Assembly: GCA_031553755.1 (NCBI GenBank)
Contig: JAVBKZ010000013.1
Location: 1-10,199 of the forward strand
Source: JAIRVZ01 sp031553755
GTDB taxonomy: Bacteria; Bacteroidota; Bacteroidia; Bacteroidales; Azobacteroidaceae
Direction of reading: 5' to 3'
Length of the DNA: 10,199 bases
In this document: piece after piece, positions 1 through 6,505 of the stretch
Position numbering within the stretch: the stretch's first letter is position 1
Layout of the letters: each line of letters starts with the position of its first letter
The notes under the pieces: model-generated
Seen by the model: only the letters and a program-made list of their open reading frames with translations
Databases searched by the model: none
What the model was told of the DNA's origin: nothing
Made by a program: the position numbers and the translations under genes

Positions 1-151
1 GGTAACTGGTAAAGTCAAAATAGAAACACCGTTTTGTTTTATATATACTAAACGAAAAATCGGGAGATTTAGTATTTAAAACTCCTAAATATTTTATTTT
101 ATTGATTTTTTATTGGAGAATGAGACCTGAGTAGTTACAAAGTATTATTAG

Positions 152-271
152 AACACAGATAACACGAAATTCACGGAATTACACAGATTTATAAAAAATA
201 TTTCATATTGAAAATCAACGTTTTAATCATATAATCCGTGAGTATCTGTGTAATCCGCGTAATCCGTGTGC
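152..271. repeat. Imperfect inverted repeat of ACAC(A/G)GATT-type words
   Basis: The left arm (152-189) and right arm (231-271) are rich in the words ACACAGAT, CACGGA and ATTACAC on one side and their complements on the other. The best-paired part is 174-188 (CGGAATTACACAGAT) against 244-257 (ATCTGTGTAATCCG), which differs by one base of gap. The outer parts pair as ACAC(A/G)GAT(A/T)AC(A/G)CG. The loop of about 40 bases is AT-rich and has no coding signal. From general knowledge, intergenic repeats with these words are common and multicopy in Bacteroidota genomes. It could fold as RNA or DNA, but nothing here shows a function. Most of the 339 gene-free bases at the window start are taken up by this element; 1-150 shows nothing else convincing. 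Confidence 0.6.
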
Positions 272-339
272 TTAATGTTAGGCCTTTTTGGACACCCTCA
301 TTATAACCAATAATTATTAAAATTTGGTTTATGATACAA

Positions 340-819
340 ATGAAAAAAATAATTATAACATTGATAATGCTAAGCATTTCAACCGTTTTTTATGCTCAGG
401 AAAAATTAAAACAACCGGACCCTAAGAATTTTTTGGGAGTTTGGGTTGGATCTGTTGGTGATTTATCGTATGAGTTTGAATTTCAAGAATATAAACATTA
501 TTCTAAAAAAGATAATTTGTATGTGAGTTTGATACATGGGTCTATTAAATATATCGAAAAAGGAAAAGGAAAAAGAGTAATTCCAATAAATACTAATAAT
601 AATCCCTTACACGGTTTTGCTGATTCTGAAGTAACTGCGAGGTTACTTTATGAAGATATGGAAAAAAAATTGAAAGGGCAAGTAAAACTAACCATAGATA
701 CCTCCGATAAAAAGACCATGAAATGGGAATTGGGTCCTCGAGAAGGAGTATTTGCTCATGCATCTCCTTCTGAACTCGAATATGATCTTCCTAAAACAAT
801 GACATTGAAACGGAAGTAA
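340..819 (+). CDS. Exported protein of unknown function
   Basis: A 159-residue protein with a clear type I signal peptide: Lys-Lys after the start, a hydrophobic stretch, then a Phe-Tyr-Ala-Gln cleavage site near residue 19. I chose the ATG at 340 because it gives a standard signal peptide; an in-frame ATG at 331 would add only three residues. There is no lipobox cysteine, so the mature protein is probably periplasmic or released. After the signal comes Asp-Pro-Lys-Asn-Phe-Leu-Gly-Val-Trp, a layout common to small Bacteroidota exported domains that open with a Gly-x-Trp strand. Alternating polar/hydrophobic stretches and a C-terminal basic tail suggest a beta-rich fold. It faintly recalls short DUF6705-like secreted proteins, but I do not recognise it with certainty. 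It stands alone on the + strand, with the repeat at 152-271 upstream and another at 915-1000 downstream. Confidence 0.75.
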   Translation: MKKIIITLIMLSISTVFYAQEKLKQPDPKNFLGVWVGSVGDLSYEFEFQEYKHYSKKDNLYVSLIHGSIKYIEKGKGKRVIPINTNNNPLHGFADSEVTARLLYEDMEKKLKGQVKLTIDTSDKKTMKWELGPREGVFAHASPSELEYDLPKTMTLKRK

Positions 820-914
820 TCTTATATATGTAAATTTAAACAATTATTACCTTGCAGGGTATTTATTAATTGAAGTCATCTTGACTTTTACAAAAGGTAT
901 CAAATGATAGATTT

Positions 915-1000
915 AAACACAGAGAGATTATTCACAGAGTAGATTCTTATATTAATATAATGGGATACTCTGTGAAATAAACTCCTTTTACTCCGTGTTT
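915..1000. repeat. Inverted repeat of CACAGAG-type words
   Basis: The inner arms are a perfect 11-bp match: TTCACAGAGTA at 931-941 pairs with TACTCTGTGAA at 966-976. The outer arms, AAACACAGAG at 915-924 and CTCCGTGTTT at 991-1000, pair with one mismatch. The AT-rich centre contains TATTAATA. The design resembles the element at 152-271 but uses the CACAGAG word rather than CACAGAT. It sits between the two orphan exported-protein genes and runs into the GTG at 995, which is why I reject that GTG as the start of the next gene. Spacer 820-914 has only a weak 6-bp hairpin (873-887, AAGTCA/TGACTT), too weak to call a terminator. Confidence 0.65.
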
Positions 1001-1042
1001 GATAAAAAGTCGAGACTAATTCATTTTATAAAATTTAATCTT

Positions 1043-1663
1043 ATGTATAAAACAATGACAATCAGGCAAATTACTTTTTTTATCTTCTTTATCGGTTTGA
1101 TGTATTCTTGCCATGAAGAGTTATATCATTCGAAGCCGAAATATTCCGAAGAAGACTTAGCTGCTTTATCCGACGCGAAAAATTGGTATAACTCTAATCT
1201 CAAAGACACTTTGTGTTTCGAACCGGGTACTGGTCCTGAAATGTTAGTAATACCTAATTGGAATTTTTTTTCAGTGCATCAGGATAAGGAATACAGAACT
1301 GTAGAAACATTACTCAAATCGAAATACCTATTCGGTTTTTGTCATCCCGAATGTCTTGAAAAGTATGAAGAGACTAAAAAACCCAAATATAAGCAATCTT
1401 TGACTCGTTTGGTAATCCGTACTAACTTGGAAACGTTACAGAAAGACGCTTTTTTTATGACAATTTCGCCTGATTTGAAATACCTGGAAAAATCAAACTT
1501 CAAGCCATTCCCGCAAATTTATTATTTAGAACGCGATAAGGAATTTTCGGGTCACATTATATATCATGATATCGAAGGTAGATATACCAATGCATGGGTT
1601 TATCGCGATGGAAAACCCTATAAACTTTGCCGCGTGGATGAAAATTCACAAAAACCGGATTAA
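1043..1663 (+). CDS. Putative lipoprotein of unknown function
   Basis: A 206-residue protein with a lipoprotein-type N-terminus: a basic start, a Phe/Ile-rich hydrophobic core and Leu-Met-Tyr-Ser-Cys, making Cys-23 the likely lipidated residue. The lipobox is imperfect (Met at -3, Tyr at -2), as is often tolerated in Bacteroidota. The frame opens at a GTG at 995, but that lies in an inverted repeat and would place charged residues before the signal, so ATG 1043 is preferred; ATG 1055 also works. The mature part has a Trp-Tyr after an Ala-rich helix, further cysteines (Cys-Phe-Glu-Pro, and Cys-His-Pro-Glu-Cys near residue 100), and a C-terminal half ending in Ala-Trp-Val-Tyr-Arg-Asp-Gly-Lys. 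The type is familiar from Bacteroidales lipoproteins but no named family is recognised. It is probably anchored in the outer or inner membrane and converges on the HD-domain gene at 1684. Confidence 0.75.
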   Translation: MYKTMTIRQITFFIFFIGLMYSCHEELYHSKPKYSEEDLAALSDAKNWYNSNLKDTLCFEPGTGPEMLVIPNWNFFSVHQDKEYRTVETLLKSKYLFGFCHPECLEKYEETKKPKYKQSLTRLVIRTNLETLQKDAFFMTISPDLKYLEKSNFKPFPQIYYLERDKEFSGHIIYHDIEGRYTNAWVYRDGKPYKLCRVDENSQKPD

Positions 1664-1664
1664 C

Positions 1665-1690
1665 GGGGAATTCTCATCTATAATTACCCC
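1665..1690. terminator. Possible weak hairpin between convergent genes
   Basis: GGGGAATT (1665-1672) can pair with AATT-A-CCCC (1682-1690) with one bulged base, in the 20-bp gap between two convergent genes and overlapping the stop codon of the minus-strand HD gene. There is no T tract on either side, so an intrinsic terminator is only a possibility. Confidence 0.25.
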
Positions 1691-2223
1691 AAAAACAACT
1701 TATTCCATTCATCGAAACGGGCAAGCGATGTTTCCCCATGTTTAGCGAGTCCTTTCCTGATTTTTTCGATGGGTTTTTCCTGAATACCTTTTGTTTTTGA
1801 ATAGAATTTATCAGCGAAACAGATAATTTTTTCTTCTAAACTTACAGGTATCATATTCCGGAGAGGGATAGGATAATTAGCAGTAATAATTTCCTGTAAA
1901 GAAATTCCGGTTCCGGTATGGCGTTCACAAACCAACGCGTGGCGTGGATAACCTTCACGCATCAGAATTTCACTGCCTATACTACCATGGCAAATGTAGG
2001 GTTTGTCTCCGAAACAATAGATCTCCGGAGCATCGGTCTGAAACATGCCGATGTCGTGCAACATAGCGGCTTCATAAATAAAATCTTTGTCTAACTTCAT
2101 TTCTGGATGCATATCCGCGATTTGCAACGCTTTTTCCGAAACGAGTTTACTGTGAGATATTAATATGTTATAAATAGGCGTATTGGGTTTGTAATACTTC
2201 TGAATAATGTTTAATGGATTCAT
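1684..2223 (-). CDS. HD-domain phosphohydrolase (uncharacterised)
   Basis: A 179-residue cytoplasmic protein consisting of little more than one HD domain. The metal-binding pattern is complete: His-24, His-56/Asp-57 (in Leu-His-Asp-Ile-Gly-Met), His-79, His-102 (in Glu-Arg-His-Thr-Gly-Thr-Gly) and Asp-138 (in Phe-Ala-Asp-Lys). Five to six such ligands fit a mono- or bimetal HD phosphohydrolase of the HDIG group. The family acts on phosphomonoesters or phosphodiesters, often nucleotides; the substrate here is unknown. No other domain is present, unlike HD-GYP or RelA-type proteins. It lies downstream of the outer-membrane protein gene across a 102-bp spacer that contains two tandem repeats; I see no TAnnTTTG box there, so co-transcription from upstream is possible. 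The ATG at 2223 fits the domain start well. Confidence 0.88.
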   Translation of the reverse strand: MNPLNIIQKYYKPNTPIYNILISHSKLVSEKALQIADMHPEMKLDKDFIYEAAMLHDIGMFQTDAPEIYCFGDKPYICHGSIGSEILMREGYPRHALVCERHTGTGISLQEIITANYPIPLRNMIPVSLEEKIICFADKFYSKTKGIQEKPIEKIRKGLAKHGETSLARFDEWNKLFLG

Positions 2224-2230
2224 ATTTTAG

Positions 2231-2270
2231 TTGACGAGTTAACAAGTTGACAAGTAAACGAGTTAATACA
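2231..2270. repeat. Tandem 8-bp repeat (TTGACAAG-like)
   Basis: Four exact-period copies, TTGACGAG, TTAACAAG, TTGACAAG and TAAACGAG, run from 2231 to 2262, with a fading fifth (TTAATACA) to 2270. It begins 8 bp upstream of the HD gene's start codon. Similar TTRACRAG arrays are a known kind of simple spacer sequence in Bacteroidota. No function is evident. Confidence 0.7.
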
Positions 2271-2300
2271 CTTGAATATTTTAGAAAGTTCTTTATTTTT

Positions 2301-2328
2301 CACTCTCAATTCTCCACTCTCAATTTTA
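2301..2328. repeat. Two-copy 14-bp tandem repeat
   Basis: CACTCTCAATTCTC (2301-2314) is followed directly by CACTCTCAATTTTA (2315-2328); the first 11 bases match and three of the last bases vary. The second copy supplies the stop codon of the minus-strand gene ending at 2326. Confidence 0.65.
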
Positions 2329-3372
2329 TCTAATTCCAAACCTGTAATTAGCAGAAATTAAACCAGATTTATGTCCTCCCAAAAAGTTTACTTCTGTCCG
2401 GAATTGCCAATGACGATCTAATTGAAATTGGGTGCCAAGAATCATAAACCAATTATGAGAAGGTCGTTTATTTAAAGAATAATTAATAACATCATCCTTA
2501 TGTTCTTCTGTAAATTTACCGGCTAACGCGTCGGCCATATCAGCAATTTTATCATCTTTTGCAATTTGCGCGGGTGTTTTACCTGTATCGTCTCTCAATC
2601 CCTCATACCAGTCGGAGTTCTTGTAATTTTCGCCCATATTGGGATCAATATCCGCCAATGCGATTTTTCCTATTGTTTGATTATTCAGATATACCCGGGT
2701 CGCGCCTGTCCATACGGAAATATTTTTTTCGGGTTGATGGTCGAAGTGAAAAATATATCCTACCCTTGGCGACAAATTCATCGCGGAGTTATCGTTTTTC
2801 AATTCATCGAAATGTGTCCATACTTTATTGAAATCCAAAGAAAAGAAAATCGAACGGATTCCTCCGGTCAACATGGCTCCCATTCCATAAACATATCCGT
2901 CAAAATTGGCCTGTGTACTTAAATTGGCTGATTTTCCCAATATCTCAGCGATATTAACATCTGTTTCCACCCAAGCTTTCCCAAATATCCCATAAATATC
3001 CAAAAAAGGAAGGGCCCAAATATCCGCCCGCATATTGAGATTTCTTACTTTTGCTGCTACGTCTCCGAATTTAACAACATCATCCAAATTAATCATTTCC
3101 CCATCGTTAAATCCTACGGAAAGATCAGAAATCGTAACATCCTGCTCTCCGGCATATCCATTTATCATTATACCAATCGGATAAGGTAAAAGGAATCCTC
3201 TTGCTCCAAGTTTTTTTCCTCCGAGCGGCAACCTGTAAGGATTATTTAGATTTTTGGTATTGTCATACAGTTCTCCTTGTTTAGGAGTAATTTTTACCCC
3301 CGCGTCTGTTTGTGTGTGCGCTAATATCGAAAATGTCAGAAATAAAGCTACGATGAAGAATTTAGTTTTCAT
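2326..3372 (-). CDS. Outer-membrane beta-barrel protein, function unknown
   Basis: A 348-residue exported protein. The signal peptide (Met-Lys-Thr-Lys, a Phe/Leu-rich core, then Ala-His-Thr-Gln) ends near residue 20. The open frame extends to 3432, but that extension runs through the hairpin at 3408-3437 and adds a second hydrophobic stretch, so ATG 3372 is preferred. The mature part has many short amphipathic strands with glycine turns (for example Tyr-Gly-Met-Gly-Ala-Met-Leu-Thr-Gly-Gly) and ends in Ser-Ala-Asn-Tyr-Arg-Phe-Gly-Ile-Arg, an aromatic-rich last strand typical of outer-membrane barrels. A charged, helix-prone insert around residues 245-300 interrupts the strands and may be a loop or plug. 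No catalytic motif is recognised. A porin or transport role is possible but unproven. It lies between the CoA-transferase and the HD gene on the same strand. Confidence 0.72.
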   Translation of the reverse strand: MKTKFFIVALFLTFSILAHTQTDAGVKITPKQGELYDNTKNLNNPYRLPLGGKKLGARGFLLPYPIGIMINGYAGEQDVTISDLSVGFNDGEMINLDDVVKFGDVAAKVRNLNMRADIWALPFLDIYGIFGKAWVETDVNIAEILGKSANLSTQANFDGYVYGMGAMLTGGIRSIFFSLDFNKVWTHFDELKNDNSAMNLSPRVGYIFHFDHQPEKNISVWTGATRVYLNNQTIGKIALADIDPNMGENYKNSDWYEGLRDDTGKTPAQIAKDDKIADMADALAGKFTEEHKDDVINYSLNKRPSHNWFMILGTQFQLDRHWQFRTEVNFLGGHKSGLISANYRFGIR

Positions 3373-3396
3373 AATCATATCAACAATAAACAGGTA

Positions 3397-3437
3397 AATA
3401 AAATAAAAGAGGTTGCCTGTATAAAAGGACAACCTCT
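3397..3437 (-). terminator. Intrinsic terminator-like hairpin after CoA-transferase gene
   Basis: Read on the minus strand, AGAGGTTG (3437-3430) pairs perfectly with CAACCTCT (3415-3408), and an inner CCT/AGG can extend the stem past one bulged base. A T-rich tail, TTTATTTTATTT, follows. This fits a terminator for the CoA-transferase gene ending at 3489. A second small hairpin, TGAACT/AGTTCA (3459-3477), lies between. The hairpin ends only 35 bases before the next start codon, so it might instead act in that gene's leader. Confidence 0.6.
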
Positions 3438-3488
3438 GATGTCAAAATTTATAACAAATGAACTATAAAAAAGTTCACAATGTTTAAG

Positions 3489-4982
3489 TTATTTGTAGAT
3501 CGACCAATCTACATTTCTCATATCACCTGTTTTATTGAACGCGTTATGCAAAGCGAAACACGCTTCCAAGTGTTGTGGCGTATGACCTTTAACTCCAAGT
3601 TTCAGGTAATCACTCAACAATTTTTTGTATTCGGGATGTACGCAATTTTCAATAATCGATTCGGCCCGTTGTACAGGAGCTAATCCTCTTAAATCGGCGA
3701 CTCCACATTCGGTAATCAAAATTTTAACCGAATGTTCACTGTGGTCCATGTGGGAAACCATCGGGACAATCGCGCTGATTTTTCCACCTTTAGCCGTAGA
3801 AGGAGTTGTGAATACGGAAAGGTAAGCGTTGCGGCAGAAATCGGCTGAACCTCCGATTCCATTCATCATTTTAGTTCCGACAACGTGGGTAGAATTGATA
3901 TTTCCGAAAATATCGGCTTCTAAAGCCGTATTGATGGCTATTAATCCTAAACGGCGGGCGACTTCCGGACTGTTGGAAATTTCCTGGGGACGCAATACCA
4001 ATTTTTGTTTATATAGTTCGATGTTATTGTAAACTTCATTTAAAGCTTCTGTGCTTAAGGTAAGAGAACATCCGCTCGCGAATTTCACACGATTTTGTTT
4101 CATCAATTCGATAACGGAATCCTGAATTACTTCGGTATATACTTCGAAAGCCGGAATGTCTTTGCTCAATCCCATAGCGCCTAATACAGCATTGGCAACG
4201 TTTCCAACTCCTGATTGCACGGGAAGGAAAGACGCGGGAATCCGTCCCGCTTTGATTTCTAAAGCGAAGAAATCAGCTACATTTTTTCCGATTTGATCCG
4301 TTACTTCATCCGTTGGAGTGAAAGCGCCGATTTCGTTAGGGAGATTTGTTTCCACGATTCCCACGATTTTTTTAGGATCGACCTGAAGGTAAGGGGTTCC
4401 GATTCTGTCGCTCGGTTTGTAAACCGGAATTTCTCTCCTCAAAGGAGGATCGGCCGGTTGGTATATATCGTGTATTCCGGATAATGTTTTCGGATGATAA
4501 TGATTGAGTTCGATGATGATGGTATCTGCCAATTGAGCGACAGTCGGAATAATTCCTACAGCCGAAGTCAGCGTTATTTTTCCATCTTCAGTAACATCGC
4601 ACGCTTCAATGACCGCGACATTCGGACGAGGTAAGAAACCATAACGCAAGTATTGTTGTAATTCTGAAAGATGCAGATCGAAATAATGAGCGTCGTGAGT
4701 ATTTAACGCTTTCCTTAAATCGCCATTGGATTGATAAGGCGAACGGAATTTAATCGCGTTAGCGCGAGCCAGGTATCCATCGATAGAATCTCCGGTTGAA
4801 GCTCCTGTAAAAATACCTATTTTGAAAGGATTACCTTTCGCATGCTCTTCTTCGGCTCTTTTTGCCAATGCGATAGTTACCGCTTTAGGACATCCGGCTG
4901 CTGTAAAACCGCTAAATCCGACAACATCCTCATTTTTAATAAGTTTAGCAGCCTCTTCGGCTGTGATAAGTTTAAAATTCAT
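3489..4982 (-). CDS. Succinate/acetate CoA-transferase (acetyl-CoA hydrolase family)
   Basis: A 497-residue, full-length class I CoA-transferase of the acetyl-CoA hydrolase/transferase family (relatives: AarC, Cat1, Ach1). It moves CoA between acetyl-CoA or succinyl-CoA and a carboxylic acid in the cytoplasm. Visible motifs are the N-terminal Gly-Phe-Thr-Ala-Ala-Gly (25-30), the Gly-Asn-Val-Ala-Asn-Ala segment (260-265), the catalytic glutamate in Tyr-Thr-Glu-Val-Ile-Gln-Asp (Glu-284, matching the active-site Glu of AarC), and Asn-Gly-Ile-Gly-Gly-Ser-Ala-Asp-Phe (374-382), near the oxyanion hole. In fermentative Bacteroidota this enzyme links acetate and succinate/propionate formation, which is the most likely role; exact acyl specificity cannot be read from sequence. 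A TACCTTTG promoter element lies about 45 bases upstream and a hairpin follows, so it is probably monocistronic. Its GC content appears somewhat higher than that of the neighbouring spacers, as expected for a well-expressed core gene. Confidence 0.95.
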   Translation of the reverse strand: MNFKLITAEEAAKLIKNEDVVGFSGFTAAGCPKAVTIALAKRAEEEHAKGNPFKIGIFTGASTGDSIDGYLARANAIKFRSPYQSNGDLRKALNTHDAHYFDLHLSELQQYLRYGFLPRPNVAVIEACDVTEDGKITLTSAVGIIPTVAQLADTIIIELNHYHPKTLSGIHDIYQPADPPLRREIPVYKPSDRIGTPYLQVDPKKIVGIVETNLPNEIGAFTPTDEVTDQIGKNVADFFALEIKAGRIPASFLPVQSGVGNVANAVLGAMGLSKDIPAFEVYTEVIQDSVIELMKQNRVKFASGCSLTLSTEALNEVYNNIELYKQKLVLRPQEISNSPEVARRLGLIAINTALEADIFGNINSTHVVGTKMMNGIGGSADFCRNAYLSVFTTPSTAKGGKISAIVPMVSHMDHSEHSVKILITECGVADLRGLAPVQRAESIIENCVHPEYKKLLSDYLKLGVKGHTPQHLEACFALHNAFNKTGDMRNVDWSIYK

Positions 4983-5025
4983 GATTAGAATTGATTTAAT
5001 TCTTGAGGGTTAAGAAATTCGACCG

Positions 5026-5056
5026 CAAAGGTACTTTTTTTCAATTGAAAATAAAA
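5026..5056 (-). promoter_or_regulatory. Bacteroidota-type promoter for CoA-transferase
   Basis: On the minus strand TACCTTTG (5033-5026) matches the TAnnTTTG -7 consensus of the phylum's primary sigma factor. TTTT (5056-5053) stands 19 bases upstream and matches three of four bases of the -33 TTTG box. It lies 44 bp before the start codon at 4982. Confidence 0.65.
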
Positions 5057-5074
5057 TACGAGACAAAAATTAAA

Positions 5075-6448
5075 TTAATCTACCAAACTGTTTAAATAAA
5101 CTTCCAGATAAGTATAACCATCTTCGTTAAAGTCGGTCGCTTTTTTCTTTTTGTAATTTTTCTTCAACCATTTATCGGGAATGCCATCGTTGTCGGAATC
5201 CTCAGGTGCGGATTTTGATTTGTATTCAGGCCATCCGCCGACATCTTCCTGCGAATCAATCAATCCTGAAAGACCTGATTTTGAACCTTTATAAGTGGCT
5301 GTCCCCGTCCTTACTTCTTCCACAATCCGGCGGTCTACGGTATCTCTCACAAAAGAGGCTCCTGCCGAAAACAATACTTTTTCGTATGCTTCTCCGGCCA
5401 CTTGCCGAGAAACCGGATAAGCGGGAAACGCTTCTAAAGCCTTGCACTTTTCAGGGTTTACTCCGGCAGCGTATTTTACGCCTTTCCAATTATCGTTTGT
5501 AACAACTTCGTTTCCATATACGTAATTGCCTTCAAGATAAAAAATTCCGTATCCGGGAAGATAGTTAATGGTGTCTTGGTCTATATCGATTTGTAGGAAT
5601 TTATTTTTCAAATATGGTTTCGTACCAGGTCCATACTTATAATAATTGCCTACTACATTGTATTTTCCTCCTTCTCCTCCGTAAGTCGCGTGCTCTCCAT
5701 AATTATACATTACGTTATTCCTGAAATCCACGTGTTCTTCGTCTTGGGCATTCTGATATTTCATTCCAAAACGTTTCCATCCGTTGAACCTTGGATTGCG
5801 GCTAATATGATGCGCCAGTAAGTTGTGATGAAAAGAGGCGTTTTTTCCGCCCCAGATACCACCATATCCATGTTTTCCTTTGTTATGAAGCGATTCGTTT
5901 AATGATTCGGCAATCAAGCACCATTGCATGGTAAAGTTTTCGTTTTCCAAAAACGAAGCGCATTCATCGATGCTCCAACTCATGGAACAATGGTCTACGA
6001 TAATATTTTTATGCCATTTTCCGCCAAAAGCGTCCGGCTGATTTTGCGCTTCTTTATCGCCCAAACGGAAACGCATATATCGTATGATTACATTGTCGGC
6101 ATTAATCAGAAATTCGTGGTCTTTGATGCAAATTCCATCTCCGGGCGCTGATTGTCCCGCAATTGTGATATCACCGTTTCTGATCACAAGGGGCTTTTCT
6201 AAGGCGATAATCCCGGATATTTTAAATAAAACGGTTCTCGGATATTTTTGACTGATAGCCCACCTCAATGAACCTTCTTCATTGTTGTCGTTGAGGTTAG
6301 TAACATAAAGCACTTTTCCTCCACGTCCGCCTGTGGTATACATTCCTCCGCCTTCAGCTCCGGGAAACGCGGGAGTTTGCGCGAAAGAAGAGGAAAATAC
6401 GCAAGTTGAAAATAAAAAAGAGATCAGATATTTTTTGAAAGTAAACAT
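5075..6448 (-). CDS. Secreted pectate lyase, polysaccharide lyase family 1
   Basis: A 457-residue exported enzyme that should cleave polygalacturonate by beta-elimination. The signal peptide ends at Ser-Phe-Ala-Gln (residue 24). The Bacteroidota PL1 opening follows: Phe-Pro-Gly-Ala-Glu-Gly-Gly-Gly (28-35), Thr-Thr-Gly-Gly-Arg-Gly-Gly (38-44) and Gly-Ser-Leu-Arg (59-62). Parallel beta-helix repeats carry the family signature Val-Asp-His-Cys-Ser-Met-Ser-Trp (151-158) and the catalytic-arginine segment His-His-Ile-Ser-Arg-Asn-Pro-Arg (213-220; Arg-217 is the likely base). The C-terminus (about 413-457) has Asp-Ser-Asp-Asn-Asp-Gly-Ile-Pro-Asp and Asp-Phe-Asn-Glu-Asp-Gly-Tyr, calcium-binding loops of the thrombospondin-3/dockerin-like sort often seen at the end of these lyases. 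No SusC/SusD genes flank it, so it is not in a classic polysaccharide utilisation locus within this window. It lies 41 bp after the nucleotidyltransferase gene on the same strand. Confidence 0.93.
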   Translation of the reverse strand: MFTFKKYLISFLFSTCVFSSSFAQTPAFPGAEGGGMYTTGGRGGKVLYVTNLNDNNEEGSLRWAISQKYPRTVLFKISGIIALEKPLVIRNGDITIAGQSAPGDGICIKDHEFLINADNVIIRYMRFRLGDKEAQNQPDAFGGKWHKNIIVDHCSMSWSIDECASFLENENFTMQWCLIAESLNESLHNKGKHGYGGIWGGKNASFHHNLLAHHISRNPRFNGWKRFGMKYQNAQDEEHVDFRNNVMYNYGEHATYGGEGGKYNVVGNYYKYGPGTKPYLKNKFLQIDIDQDTINYLPGYGIFYLEGNYVYGNEVVTNDNWKGVKYAAGVNPEKCKALEAFPAYPVSRQVAGEAYEKVLFSAGASFVRDTVDRRIVEEVRTGTATYKGSKSGLSGLIDSQEDVGGWPEYKSKSAPEDSDNDGIPDKWLKKNYKKKKATDFNEDGYTYLEVYLNSLVD

Positions 6449-6464
6449 AATTAATTTGAGTCTT

Positions 6465-6505
6465 AAGTAGTAAATGATAAGTAATGAGTTTAAGTATTGA
6501 GAATT
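6465..6505. repeat. Degenerate 13-14 bp tandem repeat
   Basis: Three loose copies of an AAGTA-(A/T/G)T(A/G)A pattern, at 6465-6478, 6479-6491 and 6492-6505, fill the gap between the nucleotidyltransferase and pectate lyase genes. The last copy supplies the nucleotidyltransferase stop codon. It is the same style of low-complexity spacer as at 2231-2328. Confidence 0.4.

Noticed and set aside
46..74. Inverted repeat TACTAAA/TTTAGTA
   Set aside because: Only seven AT-rich pairs with a 15-base loop and no clear T tract; not enough for a terminator.
2..79. Open frame running in from the window edge and ending in TAA at 77-79 (25 codons)
   Set aside because: It could be the 3' end of an upstream gene, but 25 AT-rich codons open by chance are common and nothing in the peptide is recognisable.
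189..377. Minus-strand 62-codon frame
   Set aside because: It is made largely of the inverted repeat read through (Thr-Arg-Ile-Thr-type residues) and overlaps a real gene start.
995..1042. GTG start for the lipoprotein gene
   Set aside because: It lies in the arm of the repeat at 915-1000 and would place 16 charged residues before the signal peptide.
3373..3432. N-terminal extension of the outer-membrane protein gene
   Set aside because: It reads through the terminator-like hairpin and adds an odd second hydrophobic stretch before a normal signal peptide.
3480..5013. Several plus-strand frames inside the CoA-transferase gene
   Set aside because: They lie opposite a strongly conserved full-length gene and have no recognisable content.
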